Source: Paraburkholderia dinghuensis (GTDB lineage Bacteria; Pseudomonadota; Gammaproteobacteria; Burkholderiales; Burkholderiaceae). Taken from it: a stretch of DNA of 64,000 nucleotides. A model generated the notes under the pieces. It ran no database searches. It was not told the DNA's origin and worked only from the letters and a program-made list of their open reading frames with translations. Positions 18,033-27,028 of the stretch are shown here, in pieces (position 1 is the first letter of the stretch; every line of letters starts with the position of its first letter). The stretch spans positions 1-64,000 of the forward strand of contig NZ_RQIS01000002.1 in assembly GCF_003837865.1 (NCBI RefSeq), read 5' to 3'. The translations under genes were made by a program, and so were the position numbers.

Positions 18033-19187
18033 TCAGTTCCCGCCGACGAGCCGCACGCGCGTAATCTCCGATGGCGCGCCGAGCCGCTTCGGCGGCCCCC
18101 AGTATCCCGTGCCGCGGCTCGTGTAGACCCACAGGCTGCCGAGTTTCGCGAGCCCTGCCGTGAACGGCTGCTGCAGGCGCACGAGGAAATTCCACGGAAA
18201 GATCTGGCCGCCATGCGTGTGGCCGGACAGTTGCAGCGTGAAGCCCGCATCGGCGGCTGCGTGGGCCGAGCGCGGCTGGTGGGCCAGCAGCACGCGTGTG
18301 CCGATGTCGTCCGGCGCGCCCGCGAGTGCCGCCGCCGGGTCGCTGCGCTGCGCGGGATCGAAGTGGCCCGCGGTGTAATCGGTGACGCCTGCCAGCACGA
18401 GGCGCGCGCCGCCGTGCTCGATCACGACGTGCTGGTTCATCAGCACGGTAAGGCCGATGCGGCGGAATTCGGCGACCCACGCATCGGCGCCGGAGTAGTA
18501 CTCGTGGTTGCCCGTGACCGCGTAGACACCGTGGCGCGCAGCCAGCTTGCCGAGCGGCGCCGTGTGGTGCGCGAGCCGTGCGACGCTGCCGTCCACCACG
18601 TCGCCCGTGATCGCAACGATGTCCGGGTCGAGCTGGTTCACGGCGCGCACGATGGCGTCGACGTAATCGTGCTTGATGGTCGGGCCGACATGGATATCGC
18701 TCAACTGGACGATCGTGAAGCCGTCGAGCGCAGCGGGCAGGCCGCGGATCGGCACGTCGACGGTACGCACCGGTGCGCGCCGCCGTGCGTTGAAGAACCC
18801 GAATGCGCTCGACAGCAGCGCCAGGCCGATCACTGTTGCCGAGCTACCCGTTCGCCAGGTCGCGAGATTCACGCTGTGCGGCCAGAGCGCGTCGACGCTC
18901 ATCAGCGAGGCCAGCACGATGTCGCGCGCGATGGTCAGCATGAGCAGGGACGAAAAGAAGCCCATCGCGAGCATGCCGGCCCAGGCGAGGCGGTCGCCGA
19001 GCGGGTGCTTGATCGCTCGCGCGAGCATGCCCGGCGGGATCAGCAGGCACGACAGCACGAGCCACAGCGCCGCGAGCCACTTGCCCGACGCGGGCGTGGG
19101 CAGATCGGGGATCAGACGGAGGCCGACATAGACGTGCAGCAGCACGCCGATGGTGATGAAGCGGACGAAGAATGAGAGTCGTGGCAT
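18033..19187 (-). CDS. Metallophosphoesterase with N-terminal membrane domain
   Basis: Predicted 384-residue membrane-anchored calcineurin-like phosphoesterase. The first ~125 residues hold four hydrophobic helices. The catalytic domain (about 145-375) shows all metal-binding blocks: QLSDIHVG, ITGDVVDG, GNHEYY, LLAHQP and LSGHTHGGQ. Similar proteins (YkuE/YaeI type) act on UDP-sugar lipids or other phosphoesters at the membrane. The start MPRLSFFVR was chosen because the upstream extension is basic and low in similarity to the family. Monocistronic, leftward. Confidence 0.9.
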   Translation of the reverse strand: MPRLSFFVRFITIGVLLHVYVGLRLIPDLPTPASGKWLAALWLVLSCLLIPPGMLARAIKHPLGDRLAWAGMLAMGFFSSLLMLTIARDIVLASLMSVDALWPHSVNLATWRTGSSATVIGLALLSSAFGFFNARRRAPVRTVDVPIRGLPAALDGFTIVQLSDIHVGPTIKHDYVDAIVRAVNQLDPDIVAITGDVVDGSVARLAHHTAPLGKLAARHGVYAVTGNHEYYSGADAWVAEFRRIGLTVLMNQHVVIEHGGARLVLAGVTDYTAGHFDPAQRSDPAAALAGAPDDIGTRVLLAHQPRSAHAAADAGFTLQLSGHTHGGQIFPWNFLVRLQQPFTAGLAKLGSLWVYTSRGTGYWGPPKRLGAPSEITRVRLVGGN

Positions 19188-19583
19188 GGCGGGCCGAAGG
19201 ACGCAAAGGCGCGAGAAAGACGGCGTGCGAAATGCCGGGCAGCGCCGGCTGCGAAGCATTCTACCGGCAAGCGCGCTCACGTGCCGGGGCCGGCCAGGCG
19301 GCTGGCGGGAGGCGCGCTTCTATGTCGATAAATTTGCAACTAACGGTCCGACGCTCAGCGCCCTGGTATCACACTACCGCGTAAAATTTGCCGGCGGAGC
19401 GGTGCGTGCGGCGCTGCATCAGCGTGACGGCGTGGCCTTGGGAAACGCAGTGGAACTGCATCTCGCGAACCGTGTTTGCAGGCTGTAAGTCGGACTATTA
19501 AACGTCCATTGAACGCCCCCTTTCCATGGACTATCCTCGAATCGACACCCGCGCAATGTTGGGCGCTGTGGGGGAGACAGGTC
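19188..19583. other. Intergenic region, about 400 bases, no gene seen
   Basis: Divergent promoter region between the metallophosphoesterase and the small membrane protein. The short frames across it lack leaders and family features. I see no RNA gene or clear repeat. Confidence 0.5.
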
Positions 19584-19907
19584 ATGAAAATTACGAAGCC
19601 TGTTGAGCAGGGGCATCACGGTCGTCATGTCGGTTACGAGAGCAGCCATGTCATGCTGCCGATGGTCGTGTTGTCGGTGATGGCGTTGGCGCTGTATCTC
19701 GCCGTGAAGACCATCGACATCTCCGAGCTTGGCCGAAGTGCGCTGTTCTACGTCGTGATGGTATTCGTCACGCTGGGCGTTGCGGGGTTGTTCGGTTTCG
19801 TGGGTGGCTGGCTGCGCTCCCGCACCAGCGATGCTACGCCCGAGGGCTTTTGCTTCGTCGGCGGTGTGGTCGGTGCCGTGCTGTTCTACATTGCGCTCTT
19901 GAGCTGA
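19584..19907 (+). CDS. Small integral membrane protein of unknown function
   Basis: A 107-residue protein starting MKITKPVEQ, with a purine-rich GGGGGAGACAGG just upstream. It has a short His-rich cytoplasmic start (EQGHHGRHVG) and three hydrophobic helices (about 24-42, 52-75 with FGFVGGW, and 90-107). No catalytic motif is visible and I do not recognise a named family. It is followed after about 120 bases by alkB on the same strand. Confidence 0.75.
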   Translation: MKITKPVEQGHHGRHVGYESSHVMLPMVVLSVMALALYLAVKTIDISELGRSALFYVVMVFVTLGVAGLFGFVGGWLRSRTSDATPEGFCFVGGVVGAVLFYIALLS

Positions 19908-20027
19908 GCGTGGCGCATTTCCGCCCTCCAGCTTTCGCGTGCCGGGGCGGGGCGCCCGGCGTGCTTGCGGTGTTTGCTGTGCGACACTGCACGTACTTCC
20001 TTAATTGCTCTCAAGTCAGCACTTCCG

Positions 20028-20627
20028 ATGTTCGATCTCTTCGACGACGCACCACAGCCCGACGTCGCCTGGCATCCCGCGTGGCTCACGCCTGAGCAGG
20101 CGACGATCATGCTTGCGCGCATTGTCGCCGAAACGCAGTGGCGGCAGGAACGGATTCGCACGCCCGGCGGCTGGGTTGACCAGCCGAGGCTCACGGCGTG
20201 GCTCGGCGAGCCGGATGCCGTCTACATTTATTCCGGTATCCGAAATATTCCGCAGCCGTGGACACCGGCGGTGGCCGAATTGCGCGACGCAGTCGACGCC
20301 GTCTGCGGCGTCCGTTTTAACAGCGTGCTTCTGAACCGCTACCGGACCGGGGCGGACAGCATGGGCTGGCACGCCGACCACGAACCGGAACTGGGGACGG
20401 AGCCGGTGATCGCATCGGTGAGTCTCGGTGCGACACGGCGTTTCGATTTACGCCACAACGCGACCGGCATCGTGCGCTCGTTCCGGCTTACGAGCGGTAG
20501 CCTGCTTGTGATGCGCGGTCAGACGCAGACGCAGTGGCGTCATCGTGTGCCGAAGGAACCTGCCGTGAGCGGGGAGAGGGTCAATCTGACGTTCCGGGTT
20601 GTTATGCCTGATTTGCGGGCGAAGTGA
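20028..20627 (+). CDS. alkB: AlkB-like Fe(II)/2-oxoglutarate-dependent DNA repair dioxygenase
   Basis: A 199-residue oxidative dealkylase. The iron-binding facial triad is visible: H and D in MGWHADHEPE and the distal His in QWRHRVPK. The 2-oxoglutarate arginines lie in RVNLTFR. The nucleotide-recognition region RYRTGADSMGWH and SLGATRRFDLRH match AlkB/ALKBH2-3 type enzymes that repair 1-methyladenine and 3-methylcytosine. The start MFDLFDDA is the family start; an upstream in-frame extension is not conserved. No Ada partner is adjacent. Confidence 0.92.
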   Translation: MFDLFDDAPQPDVAWHPAWLTPEQATIMLARIVAETQWRQERIRTPGGWVDQPRLTAWLGEPDAVYIYSGIRNIPQPWTPAVAELRDAVDAVCGVRFNSVLLNRYRTGADSMGWHADHEPELGTEPVIASVSLGATRRFDLRHNATGIVRSFRLTSGSLLVMRGQTQTQWRHRVPKEPAVSGERVNLTFRVVMPDLRAK

Positions 20628-20716
20628 GCAATTTATCGTCAGTTCGGTGGAGAACGGCGTGAGTTGGCGCGGTTGGTCCGTGTGTCCGCATTTCGGCGCT
20701 TGAAAAAATATAAAAC

Positions 20717-20736
20717 TTTATGCGCATAAATGCGCA
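20717..20736. repeat. Perfect palindrome between converging alkB and mdcH
   Basis: TTTATGCGCATAAA is a 14-base perfect palindrome and overlaps a second TGCGCA copy (TGCGCATAAATGCGCA). It lies in a 124-base gap where alkB and the malonate operon converge, in an A/T-rich patch. It may act as a bidirectional terminator or as a protein site; neither is proven. Confidence 0.45.
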
Positions 20737-20751
20737 ATCCTCGGCGTGGAT

Positions 20752-21690
20752 TCAGGCGGCGTCGTTAAGGCGCCGATGCACGATTGCCGTCAATCGCTCG
20801 AACGGCAAGGTGGAAGCCGCCAGCGCGGTGACGTCCGGAAACTGCTCGCGTGTGATGTCGGTGAGGACCTGCGAGGGCGGCGCCTCGACGAGCACGTTCG
20901 CACCCGATTCGATCATCACCGTGAGTGCATCGAACCAGCGCACCGTATGGCCCATGTTGGTGGCGAGGTCGGCGCGGATCGCGTCGCCGCTGTGGAGCGG
21001 GCGGCCGCCCCGGTTGTCGACATAGACGCCGTGCGGGGCGTGAAACGGGATGTCCTTCGACCACGCCGCTAGCTGATCCGCAGCAGAAGCCAATAGTTCG
21101 CAATGCGAAGGAACGGCGATATCGATTCGTTGCGCCTTGCGAGCGCCCGCCGCGAGCGCGCGGGCGGCGAAGGCATCGAGCGCGGCATCGGCCCCCGCGA
21201 CAACGATCTGGCGCGGGGCGTTGACGTTTCCGATGTACACGCGCAATCCGTCTTCCTTGACCTGCTGGACCACGAGCGTTTCGATCTGTGTCTCGCTGAG
21301 TCCGGAGACCGCGGTCAGCCCGTACCCCGATGGGCACGCGGTCTCCATGAGTTCGGCGCGCTTCTTCACCATATGCAATGCGTCGCCGAACGCAACTGCG
21401 CCGCAACTAACGGCAGCCGGATAGGCGCCCACCGACAAACCGGCGCAGAAGTGCGGCACGAGTCCTTCGTGCGCGAGCGCGCGCACAACGGCGACGCCGG
21501 CGACTGTCAGCCCGAGCTGGACGGCCACGGTGGATCGCAAGGCGTCCGCGCTGTCGAGAGCGAGCACGTCGATGTCGAGCGTCGCCGAAGCTTCTTCGAT
21601 CGTCGTGCGCACCGCCTCATGCGAAGGCAGTCGATGCAGAAAGCCGGGACTTTGCGCGCCCTGGCCGGGAAAGAGGCAGGCGAGTGTCAT
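20752..21690 (-). CDS. mdcH: Malonate decarboxylase malonyl transferase MdcH
   Basis: A 312-residue malonyl-CoA:ACP acyltransferase-like protein that loads malonyl groups onto the special prosthetic group of MdcC. It shows the acyltransferase start CLFPGQGAQSPGFL, the nucleophile elbow CAGLSVGAYPAAV and a downstream His in AVPSHCELL. The start is the ATG in the ATGA overlap with the mdcG stop. Last gene of the operon mdcABCDEGH. Confidence 0.92.
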   Translation of the reverse strand: MTLACLFPGQGAQSPGFLHRLPSHEAVRTTIEEASATLDIDVLALDSADALRSTVAVQLGLTVAGVAVVRALAHEGLVPHFCAGLSVGAYPAAVSCGAVAFGDALHMVKKRAELMETACPSGYGLTAVSGLSETQIETLVVQQVKEDGLRVYIGNVNAPRQIVVAGADAALDAFAARALAAGARKAQRIDIAVPSHCELLASAADQLAAWSKDIPFHAPHGVYVDNRGGRPLHSGDAIRADLATNMGHTVRWFDALTVMIESGANVLVEAPPSQVLTDITREQFPDVTALAASTLPFERLTAIVHRRLNDAA

Positions 21691-22364
21691 GGTGTGCACC
21701 AGGCGTCTTCGACTAGCCGCGGGCCGTCACTGGCTCGCGCAAGTACGAGCGGTTTGCGCGCGGCAAGTTCGACGAATGCGACGCCGCCCGCCGGTGTTTC
21801 GATTTGGACGTCGACGCGTGTGCCAGTACGCTCGGCAGCACGGGCGAGCAGATCCGCGAGCGCGTCGATAGCAGCAGAAGCGGGGCGCTCGGGCATACGG
21901 ATCAGCAGATCGAGATCGCTCGACGCAGAAACCGTCGGTGCGCCGGTCGCGAGTTCGAAGCCCGCGCTGCCCGTTGGGCCCCAGGTGTATTCGTCGAGTG
22001 CGGACGGCGACGCACGCAGCACCGTGAGCGCAGCGAACGCCGGCAATGCGGCACGGTCATCCGAAGGCGAGGTGCTCAGCAGATCTTCGGGTGAACAGAT
22101 TGTTTCGACATCCTGATGATGCAGCCACGTTCCGAACCGTTGCGCACGCGTCGCCCCGCGTATGCCGACGGCGACGAATCCATCCGCCGCCTGGGCACGT
22201 CGCACGACGGCCCATGGCGCGCGCACAAGCGCTTCGCGCACCCAGTCGGGCTCGTTGTCCGCCCGGGCCCGTCGCGTAACGCGCAGCAGGTCGTGCGCGC
22301 GCCAGCGTGCATCGTCGACGCGCGGTGCGTCGGCGGCGAACGGCGGTGTGGCGCACTCGCGCAT
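21687..22364 (-). CDS. mdcG: Phosphoribosyl-dephospho-CoA transferase MdcG (holo-ACP synthase)
   Basis: A 225-residue nucleotidyltransferase that attaches the 2'-(5''-phosphoribosyl)-3'-dephospho-CoA group to apo-MdcC. The C-terminal half has a nucleotidyltransferase acidic motif (SASSDLDLLIRMP) and ends in the conserved region rich in Leu/Ala. Its ATG shares one base with the mdcE stop (TGATG) and its stop overlaps the mdcH start, indicating coupled translation. Confidence 0.9.
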   Translation of the reverse strand: MRECATPPFAADAPRVDDARWRAHDLLRVTRRARADNEPDWVREALVRAPWAVVRRAQAADGFVAVGIRGATRAQRFGTWLHHQDVETICSPEDLLSTSPSDDRAALPAFAALTVLRASPSALDEYTWGPTGSAGFELATGAPTVSASSDLDLLIRMPERPASAAIDALADLLARAAERTGTRVDVQIETPAGGVAFVELAARKPLVLARASDGPRLVEDAWCTP

Positions 22365-23188
22365 CAGTTAGCGTCCCATTGCTGCGCAAGGCGCTGGCGG
22401 ACCTCGATCGAGGCCACGCGCGTGCGCTTTGCCGCGTCGTTTCGCAGACGGTGCGAGAGATCGCGCTTGTCCGCGCGTGCCTCGCGCACCATTTGCGCAA
22501 GTACGTGGCGTACGCGCGCGACTTGCTCTGCGTCCGGCGCATCCGCATCGACGCCTTCGATCAACTGGTCGAGCAAGCCGAGCTTGCCGAACGACGCCAT
22601 CGTGTAGGACATCGGCACGATCTTTTCACCGAGCGCGTCGAGGCTTTCCACACTGCGACGCGTGACGCGCGCCGCAGCTTCCTTGCCCATCGCATGAACC
22701 ATCGTGCCTTCGGCGTCGAGCGCGACGATGCGGTTGGCCTGGTAGCCGTGCGCCAGAAACGCACCCGACATCGCAGGTCCAACGATCAGCGCGATCACGG
22801 GATGCCCCGCGAGCCGCGCGCTGGCATACGCATCGACGGCTGCGGCGCAGGCGAGGTGGATACCCAGCATTTCCTCGCGATAACCGTATGCCTGGCTCTT
22901 CACGTCGACGATCGCGACGATGGGCCGGCGTGTTTGACCGGCCGCATCTTCGGCGATGGCCGAGCGCACGGCCTGCGCAAGGCGCCAACCCTGTTCGAGG
23001 CCCACGACGTTGTCGCGCGCGCGCACAAAACGGTTTTCGTGGTCCGGCACGACAGCGATGAAGCGCGCCGTTTCGCCGCCGAGCGGCGCATCGGCGTAGT
23101 GCACGGGGCCGCGGTTTCCTTCGTGAGCGCGCTCGCCTGCGAGGGTGTGCAGCCAGCGCGCGCCGCGGGTCAGAGTCGTATCGTTCAT
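22364..23188 (-). CDS. mdcE: Biotin-independent malonate decarboxylase, gamma subunit MdcE
   Basis: A 274-residue carboxyltransferase-fold subunit. With MdcD it decarboxylates malonyl-S-ACP to acetyl-S-ACP and CO2. The crotonase-like core is visible in RPIVAIVDVKSQAYGYREE, then ACAAAVDAYASARLAGHPVIALIVG and SGAFLAHGYQANRI. Overlaps mdcD by four bases and mdcG by one. Length is typical. Confidence 0.93.
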   Translation of the reverse strand: MNDTTLTRGARWLHTLAGERAHEGNRGPVHYADAPLGGETARFIAVVPDHENRFVRARDNVVGLEQGWRLAQAVRSAIAEDAAGQTRRPIVAIVDVKSQAYGYREEMLGIHLACAAAVDAYASARLAGHPVIALIVGPAMSGAFLAHGYQANRIVALDAEGTMVHAMGKEAAARVTRRSVESLDALGEKIVPMSYTMASFGKLGLLDQLIEGVDADAPDAEQVARVRHVLAQMVREARADKRDLSHRLRNDAAKRTRVASIEVRQRLAQQWDAN

Positions 23189-24066
23189 GCCGTTTCTCCG
23201 CGGGACGTGAGGGGCGTGGCGCCGAACGTGGCGCGCATTGCTTCGGGCGCGACGGTTGCAGGATCGATCTGCGCGAGCTTTGCAAGCCAGGCCTCGACCT
23301 GCTCGGTGCGGTGGGCTTCAGGTACGCCGCACGCGAACGCTTCGCGCACGGCTCGATGCACATCGTCCACCGCGTCTTCGACGAGCGCATCAGCGAAACC
23401 GGTTTCAGCGCGCTGCTCACCGCCGATCAACTGCCACACATGGCGCCGGTCGCTCGCATCGAGTTCTTCGATGCCGGCTTCCTGCTCGATCACCTCGGGG
23501 CCGTTCATGCCGAGTCGTCCCTGCTTCGTCATCACGAGATACGAGCATAGACCCGCCGCAAGCGACATGCCACCGAAGCACCCCACCATGCCCGCGATCA
23601 CGCCGACGACGGGGACGTGCCGGCGCAGCGCGACGATCGCGGCCTGGATCTCGGAGATCACCGCGAGGCCGAGGTTGGCTTCCTGCAGGCGCACGCCGCC
23701 GGTTTCGAACAGCACGACGGGGCGCACGATCTTGCCGCGCTCGCAGTCGGCGAGCGCGAGTTCGAGCGCCGCGGCGATCTTGCTGCCCGACACCTCGCCG
23801 ATGCTGCCACCCTGGAACGCCGATTCGATGGCGGCGACCACGGCGGGCTCGCCGTCGATGGTGCCGCGGGCGATCACGACGCCGTCGTCGGCCTGGCAGA
23901 CGATGCCCTGCAGCGGCAGCCACGGCGATTCGATGCGATCGAACGGGCCGAGCAACTCGCGGAACGAGCCCGCGTCGAGGACGGCGCGGGCGCGCTCGCG
24001 CGCGGTGAGTTCGATATAGCTTTCGCGCAGCAGGGCGCGGGTCGCGGTTTGCGGCGAGCCGTTCAT
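23185..24066 (-). CDS. mdcD: Biotin-independent malonate decarboxylase, beta subunit MdcD
   Basis: A 293-residue subunit with the acetyl-CoA carboxylase carboxyltransferase fold; it forms the decarboxylase with MdcE. Visible are an N-terminal GSFRELLGPFDRIESP, the CoA-site glycines in GGSIGEVSGSKIAAALELA, and the oxyanion region VGVIAGMVGCFGGMSLAAGLC. Translationally coupled to mdcC and mdcE by ATGA overlaps. Confidence 0.93.
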   Translation of the reverse strand: MNGSPQTATRALLRESYIELTARERARAVLDAGSFRELLGPFDRIESPWLPLQGIVCQADDGVVIARGTIDGEPAVVAAIESAFQGGSIGEVSGSKIAAALELALADCERGKIVRPVVLFETGGVRLQEANLGLAVISEIQAAIVALRRHVPVVGVIAGMVGCFGGMSLAAGLCSYLVMTKQGRLGMNGPEVIEQEAGIEELDASDRRHVWQLIGGEQRAETGFADALVEDAVDDVHRAVREAFACGVPEAHRTEQVEAWLAKLAQIDPATVAPEAMRATFGATPLTSRGETA

Positions 24067-24377
24067 GACTGTGCCCCTTGCGCCGCGTCCTGCGCCGCTT
24101 CAACCGCTTCCGCGAGCCGCAGCGCTACGACGCCCGGCGTTGCGCCGAAGTCGTTGATTTCGATGTCCGCGGCACCGTCGTAGCGGGTAAAGAAGCGGTC
24201 CAGCACGCTCTTCCAGATGTGCCCGTAGCCATCCACGCTCGTATGCACGACGACGCGCGCGCGCAGGGTGTCCGCTGGCTGAAGCAGCACTTCGAGATCT
24301 CCCGAGCCGACGACGCCCACGTGCGCACGCGTCGTCACGGCGCGTTGCGCCGGATAGTCGAATGTCAGTTGTTCCAT
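24063..24377 (-). CDS. mdcC: Malonate decarboxylase acyl carrier subunit MdcC (delta)
   Basis: A 104-residue acyl carrier protein of the citrate-lyase/malonate-decarboxylase kind. The serine that carries the phosphoribosyl-dephospho-CoA group is S25 in GVVGSGDLEVLL, at the same position as in the Klebsiella protein. It is the smallest gene of the operon and overlaps mdcB by 13 bases and mdcD by four. Confidence 0.94.
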   Translation of the reverse strand: MEQLTFDYPAQRAVTTRAHVGVVGSGDLEVLLQPADTLRARVVVHTSVDGYGHIWKSVLDRFFTRYDGAADIEINDFGATPGVVALRLAEAVEAAQDAAQGAQS

Positions 24378-25342
24378 GATGTCTCTTCCAATGCAACACC
24401 GCCGATGCGGTGCTGAACCAGTCTGTCGATGAATAGCGTCGCGGCAAGCAGATCGGCTGCGCCGCCGGGCGAAGCGTTGAGCGCGAGCAGTGAGTGTTCG
24501 AGTGCGTCGAATGCCGCGCGGCCCGCTGGCGTGGCGATGCCGCCAGCATCGCGCACACGTTGTGCGCCCGCCTGAGCCGCGTCGCGGCCCGCGAGCCCGG
24601 CGCGATGCAGCACGCAGGTATCGTCGAGCGATGCCATGATGGCGAGCAGGGCTTCCACGCGAGCGGTGCTCTCACTGTGGCCTTGCGTGCGCGCGGTATG
24701 AAGTGCAGGCAGCCCCGCACGCATCACATGCGGGAAACCGTCTTGCGCTTCGCGTCGCGCTCCGCCCACGTTGTACTGAAGCCGCACGCGCTCGCCGTTG
24801 CTGTTGGACGGGCGTGCGAGCAGGTCGTCGAAACGGGCGATCTGTGCGCCCGTTTCGCAGATGAGTGCCGCGTGTGCGTATGCACTGCCATCGGCGGCGA
24901 ATGGCGTATGCACGATCGCCGCTCCCGCCACGAGCAAACCGACAATCCAGATCGCGCCGCGATGCGCATTGCTGCCGTTCGTCGCGCGCATCATCGCGAC
25001 TTCGCCTGCGCGGCCGATACGCGCGAGATCGGTGCGCAACGCGACGCCTGGCGCCGCGCCGAGCGAAGCGCGCGCGAGCGCGCGGAACGTCGGCTCGAGC
25101 GCGTGCGCGGAACGCAGCATCGTCACGAGATCGAGGTCGCTATGCGCGCCGCTGCCGCGCGCGTCGACGAGCGCGGGTTTCGGCGTGAGGCGTGCCTCGT
25201 CGATCAGGGCATCGCGCGCGAAGCGTGCGAGTTCCGCGTCAGCGCAGAACGCGGCATCCAGCGAAACGAACCCCGCGTGCGGATCGCGCGCAAACGGTAC
25301 GGCGGAACCTTCGGTGTGTGTGTCCAGCGCAAGCGTACGCAT
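24365..25342 (-). CDS. mdcB: Triphosphoribosyl-dephospho-CoA synthase MdcB
   Basis: A 325-residue CitG-type enzyme that makes the prosthetic group precursor from dephospho-CoA and ATP. The family blocks are LTPKPALVDARGSGAHSDLD near residue 50 and NSNGERVRLQYNVGGARREA (substrate and phosphate loops) near residue 200. The start MRTLALDT lies five bases after the mdcA stop; a longer upstream reading would overlap mdcA by 49 bases and was rejected. Confidence 0.9.
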   Translation of the reverse strand: MRTLALDTHTEGSAVPFARDPHAGFVSLDAAFCADAELARFARDALIDEARLTPKPALVDARGSGAHSDLDLVTMLRSAHALEPTFRALARASLGAAPGVALRTDLARIGRAGEVAMMRATNGSNAHRGAIWIVGLLVAGAAIVHTPFAADGSAYAHAALICETGAQIARFDDLLARPSNSNGERVRLQYNVGGARREAQDGFPHVMRAGLPALHTARTQGHSESTARVEALLAIMASLDDTCVLHRAGLAGRDAAQAGAQRVRDAGGIATPAGRAAFDALEHSLLALNASPGGAADLLAATLFIDRLVQHRIGGVALEETSWNN

Positions 25343-25347
25343 CGCGC

Positions 25348-27021
25348 TCACCAACTGCGAAAGCGCGCGGGCGGCGTATAGAGTCCGCCCGACCACGTCA
25401 CGAGATCGTCGATGCTGCGCGCCGCGAGCAGCGAGCGCTTCGCATCGCCGCGGCGGATGCCGAGATCCTCGGGGAACTGTACGATGCCGCGGCGGCGCAA
25501 TTCCTCGGTCTTTTGCGCCTGCGCGCGCAGGCCGATCGGTGTCACGCCCGCGACCGCCGCGAGTGCCGCGCGCCGTTCGTCGATACCTTCTGCTCGATGC
25601 AGATGCGCGATGCCTTCCTCGGTCACGACATGGCTCACATCGTCGCCATAGATCATCACCGGCGCGACCGGCATGCCGCTTTTCTCGCCGACCGCGATGG
25701 CGTCGAGCTCATCGACGAACGTCGGCTCGCCGCCTTTTTTCCACGTCTCGGCAAGCTGGACGACGAGCTTTTGGCCGCGCGATACGGGGCCGGTGTTCTT
25801 GAGCAGCTTGAGCCACGCTTCGCTCGCGTGACGGCGGCCGCGCGGATCGTGGCCCATGTTGGGCGCGCCGCCGAAGCCCGCGAGCCGCCCGCGCGTGACG
25901 GTAGAAGAATTGGCGTCGGCGTCGATCTGCAGCGTCGAGCCGATGAACAGATCCACGGCGTATTGCCCGGCAAGCTGGCACAGCACGCGGTTCGAACGCA
26001 GGCTGCCATCACTGCCCGTGAAAAACACGTCGGGGCGCGCGGCGATGTACGCCTCCATGCCCACCTCGCTGCCGAAGCAATGCACGCTCTCCACCCAGCC
26101 CGATTCGATGGCGGGAATCAGCGTCGGGTGCGGATTGAGCGTCCAGTTGCGGCAGATCTTGCCTTTGAGCCCGAGCGATTCGCCATACGTAGGCAGCAGC
26201 AATTCGATCGCGGCCGTGTCGAAACCGATGCCGTGATTGAGCGCCGTGATGCCATACGGCGCGTAGATGCCCTTGATGACCATCATCGCCGTGAGCACCT
26301 GCAGATCGCCGATGTGGCGCGGGTCGCGCGTGAAGAGCGGTTCTACTGCGAACGGGCGATCGGCTTGCACGACGACGTCGACCCACGAGCCGGGGATATC
26401 GACGCGCGGCAGTTCATCGACGATCTCGTTCACCTGCACGATGACTAGCCCCTGGCTGAATGCGGCGGCTTCGGCAATGGTCGGCGTGTCCTCGGTGTTC
26501 GGGCCCGTGTAGAGATTGCCGTGGCGATCGGCTTTTTCGGCGCAGAGCAGTGCGACCTGCGGAATCAGGTCGACGAACATGCGCGCGTAAAGCTCGACGT
26601 AAGTATGAATCGCACCGATTTCGAGTTGCCCGTCTTCGAGCAGTTGCGCGACACGCAGACTTTGCGTACCGGCGAACGCGAAATCGACGCGGTGCGCGAT
26701 GCCGCGCTCGAAGAGCGTCAGGTGCTCGGGGCGGCTGATGCTTGAAATCAGCAGATGAACGTTGTTGAGCTTCGCCGGGTCCGCCTTGGCGAGCGAACGC
26801 GAGAGGAAGTCGGCCTGCTTCTGGTTGTCGCCTTCGAGCGCGACGCGGTCGCCCGGGCGGATCAGTAGTTCCAGCGCTTCGGTCATGCGCGAAGTGGGCA
26901 GCACACCATCTTCGAGCCAGCCGGCGACGGCGGCGAGGCGGCGGGTTTTCTCGTCGCGGCGCGTGGTCCACGAGCGCGGTGCGAGTTCGGGTTGGTCGGT
27001 CGTAACGGCGAGAGGCTTCAT
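25348..27021 (-). CDS. mdcA: Malonate decarboxylase alpha subunit MdcA (acyl-CoA:malonate CoA-transferase type)
   Basis: A 557-residue subunit that exchanges acetyl for malonyl on the carrier protein, starting the catalytic cycle. It has a class I CoA-transferase fold: LIRPGDRVALEGDNQKQADFL near the N-terminus and QLAGQYAVDLFIGSTLQIDADANSS in the C-terminal half (separate motifs), with VTEEGIAHL near the end. The start MKPLAVTT was chosen because GGAG precedes it; the longer frame would run into the gntR gene. Typical length about 550. Confidence 0.95.
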   Translation of the reverse strand: MKPLAVTTDQPELAPRSWTTRRDEKTRRLAAVAGWLEDGVLPTSRMTEALELLIRPGDRVALEGDNQKQADFLSRSLAKADPAKLNNVHLLISSISRPEHLTLFERGIAHRVDFAFAGTQSLRVAQLLEDGQLEIGAIHTYVELYARMFVDLIPQVALLCAEKADRHGNLYTGPNTEDTPTIAEAAAFSQGLVIVQVNEIVDELPRVDIPGSWVDVVVQADRPFAVEPLFTRDPRHIGDLQVLTAMMVIKGIYAPYGITALNHGIGFDTAAIELLLPTYGESLGLKGKICRNWTLNPHPTLIPAIESGWVESVHCFGSEVGMEAYIAARPDVFFTGSDGSLRSNRVLCQLAGQYAVDLFIGSTLQIDADANSSTVTRGRLAGFGGAPNMGHDPRGRRHASEAWLKLLKNTGPVSRGQKLVVQLAETWKKGGEPTFVDELDAIAVGEKSGMPVAPVMIYGDDVSHVVTEEGIAHLHRAEGIDERRAALAAVAGVTPIGLRAQAQKTEELRRRGIVQFPEDLGIRRGDAKRSLLAARSIDDLVTWSGGLYTPPARFRSW

Positions 27022-27028
27022 CGGCGAT

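Noticed and set aside
17625..19175. 516-codon plus-strand frame
   Set aside because: Antisense to the AI-2E and phosphoesterase genes, whose motifs are clear.
22307..24019. 570-codon plus-strand frame
   Set aside because: Antisense to mdcE and mdcD; no motifs, extreme Arg/Ser content.
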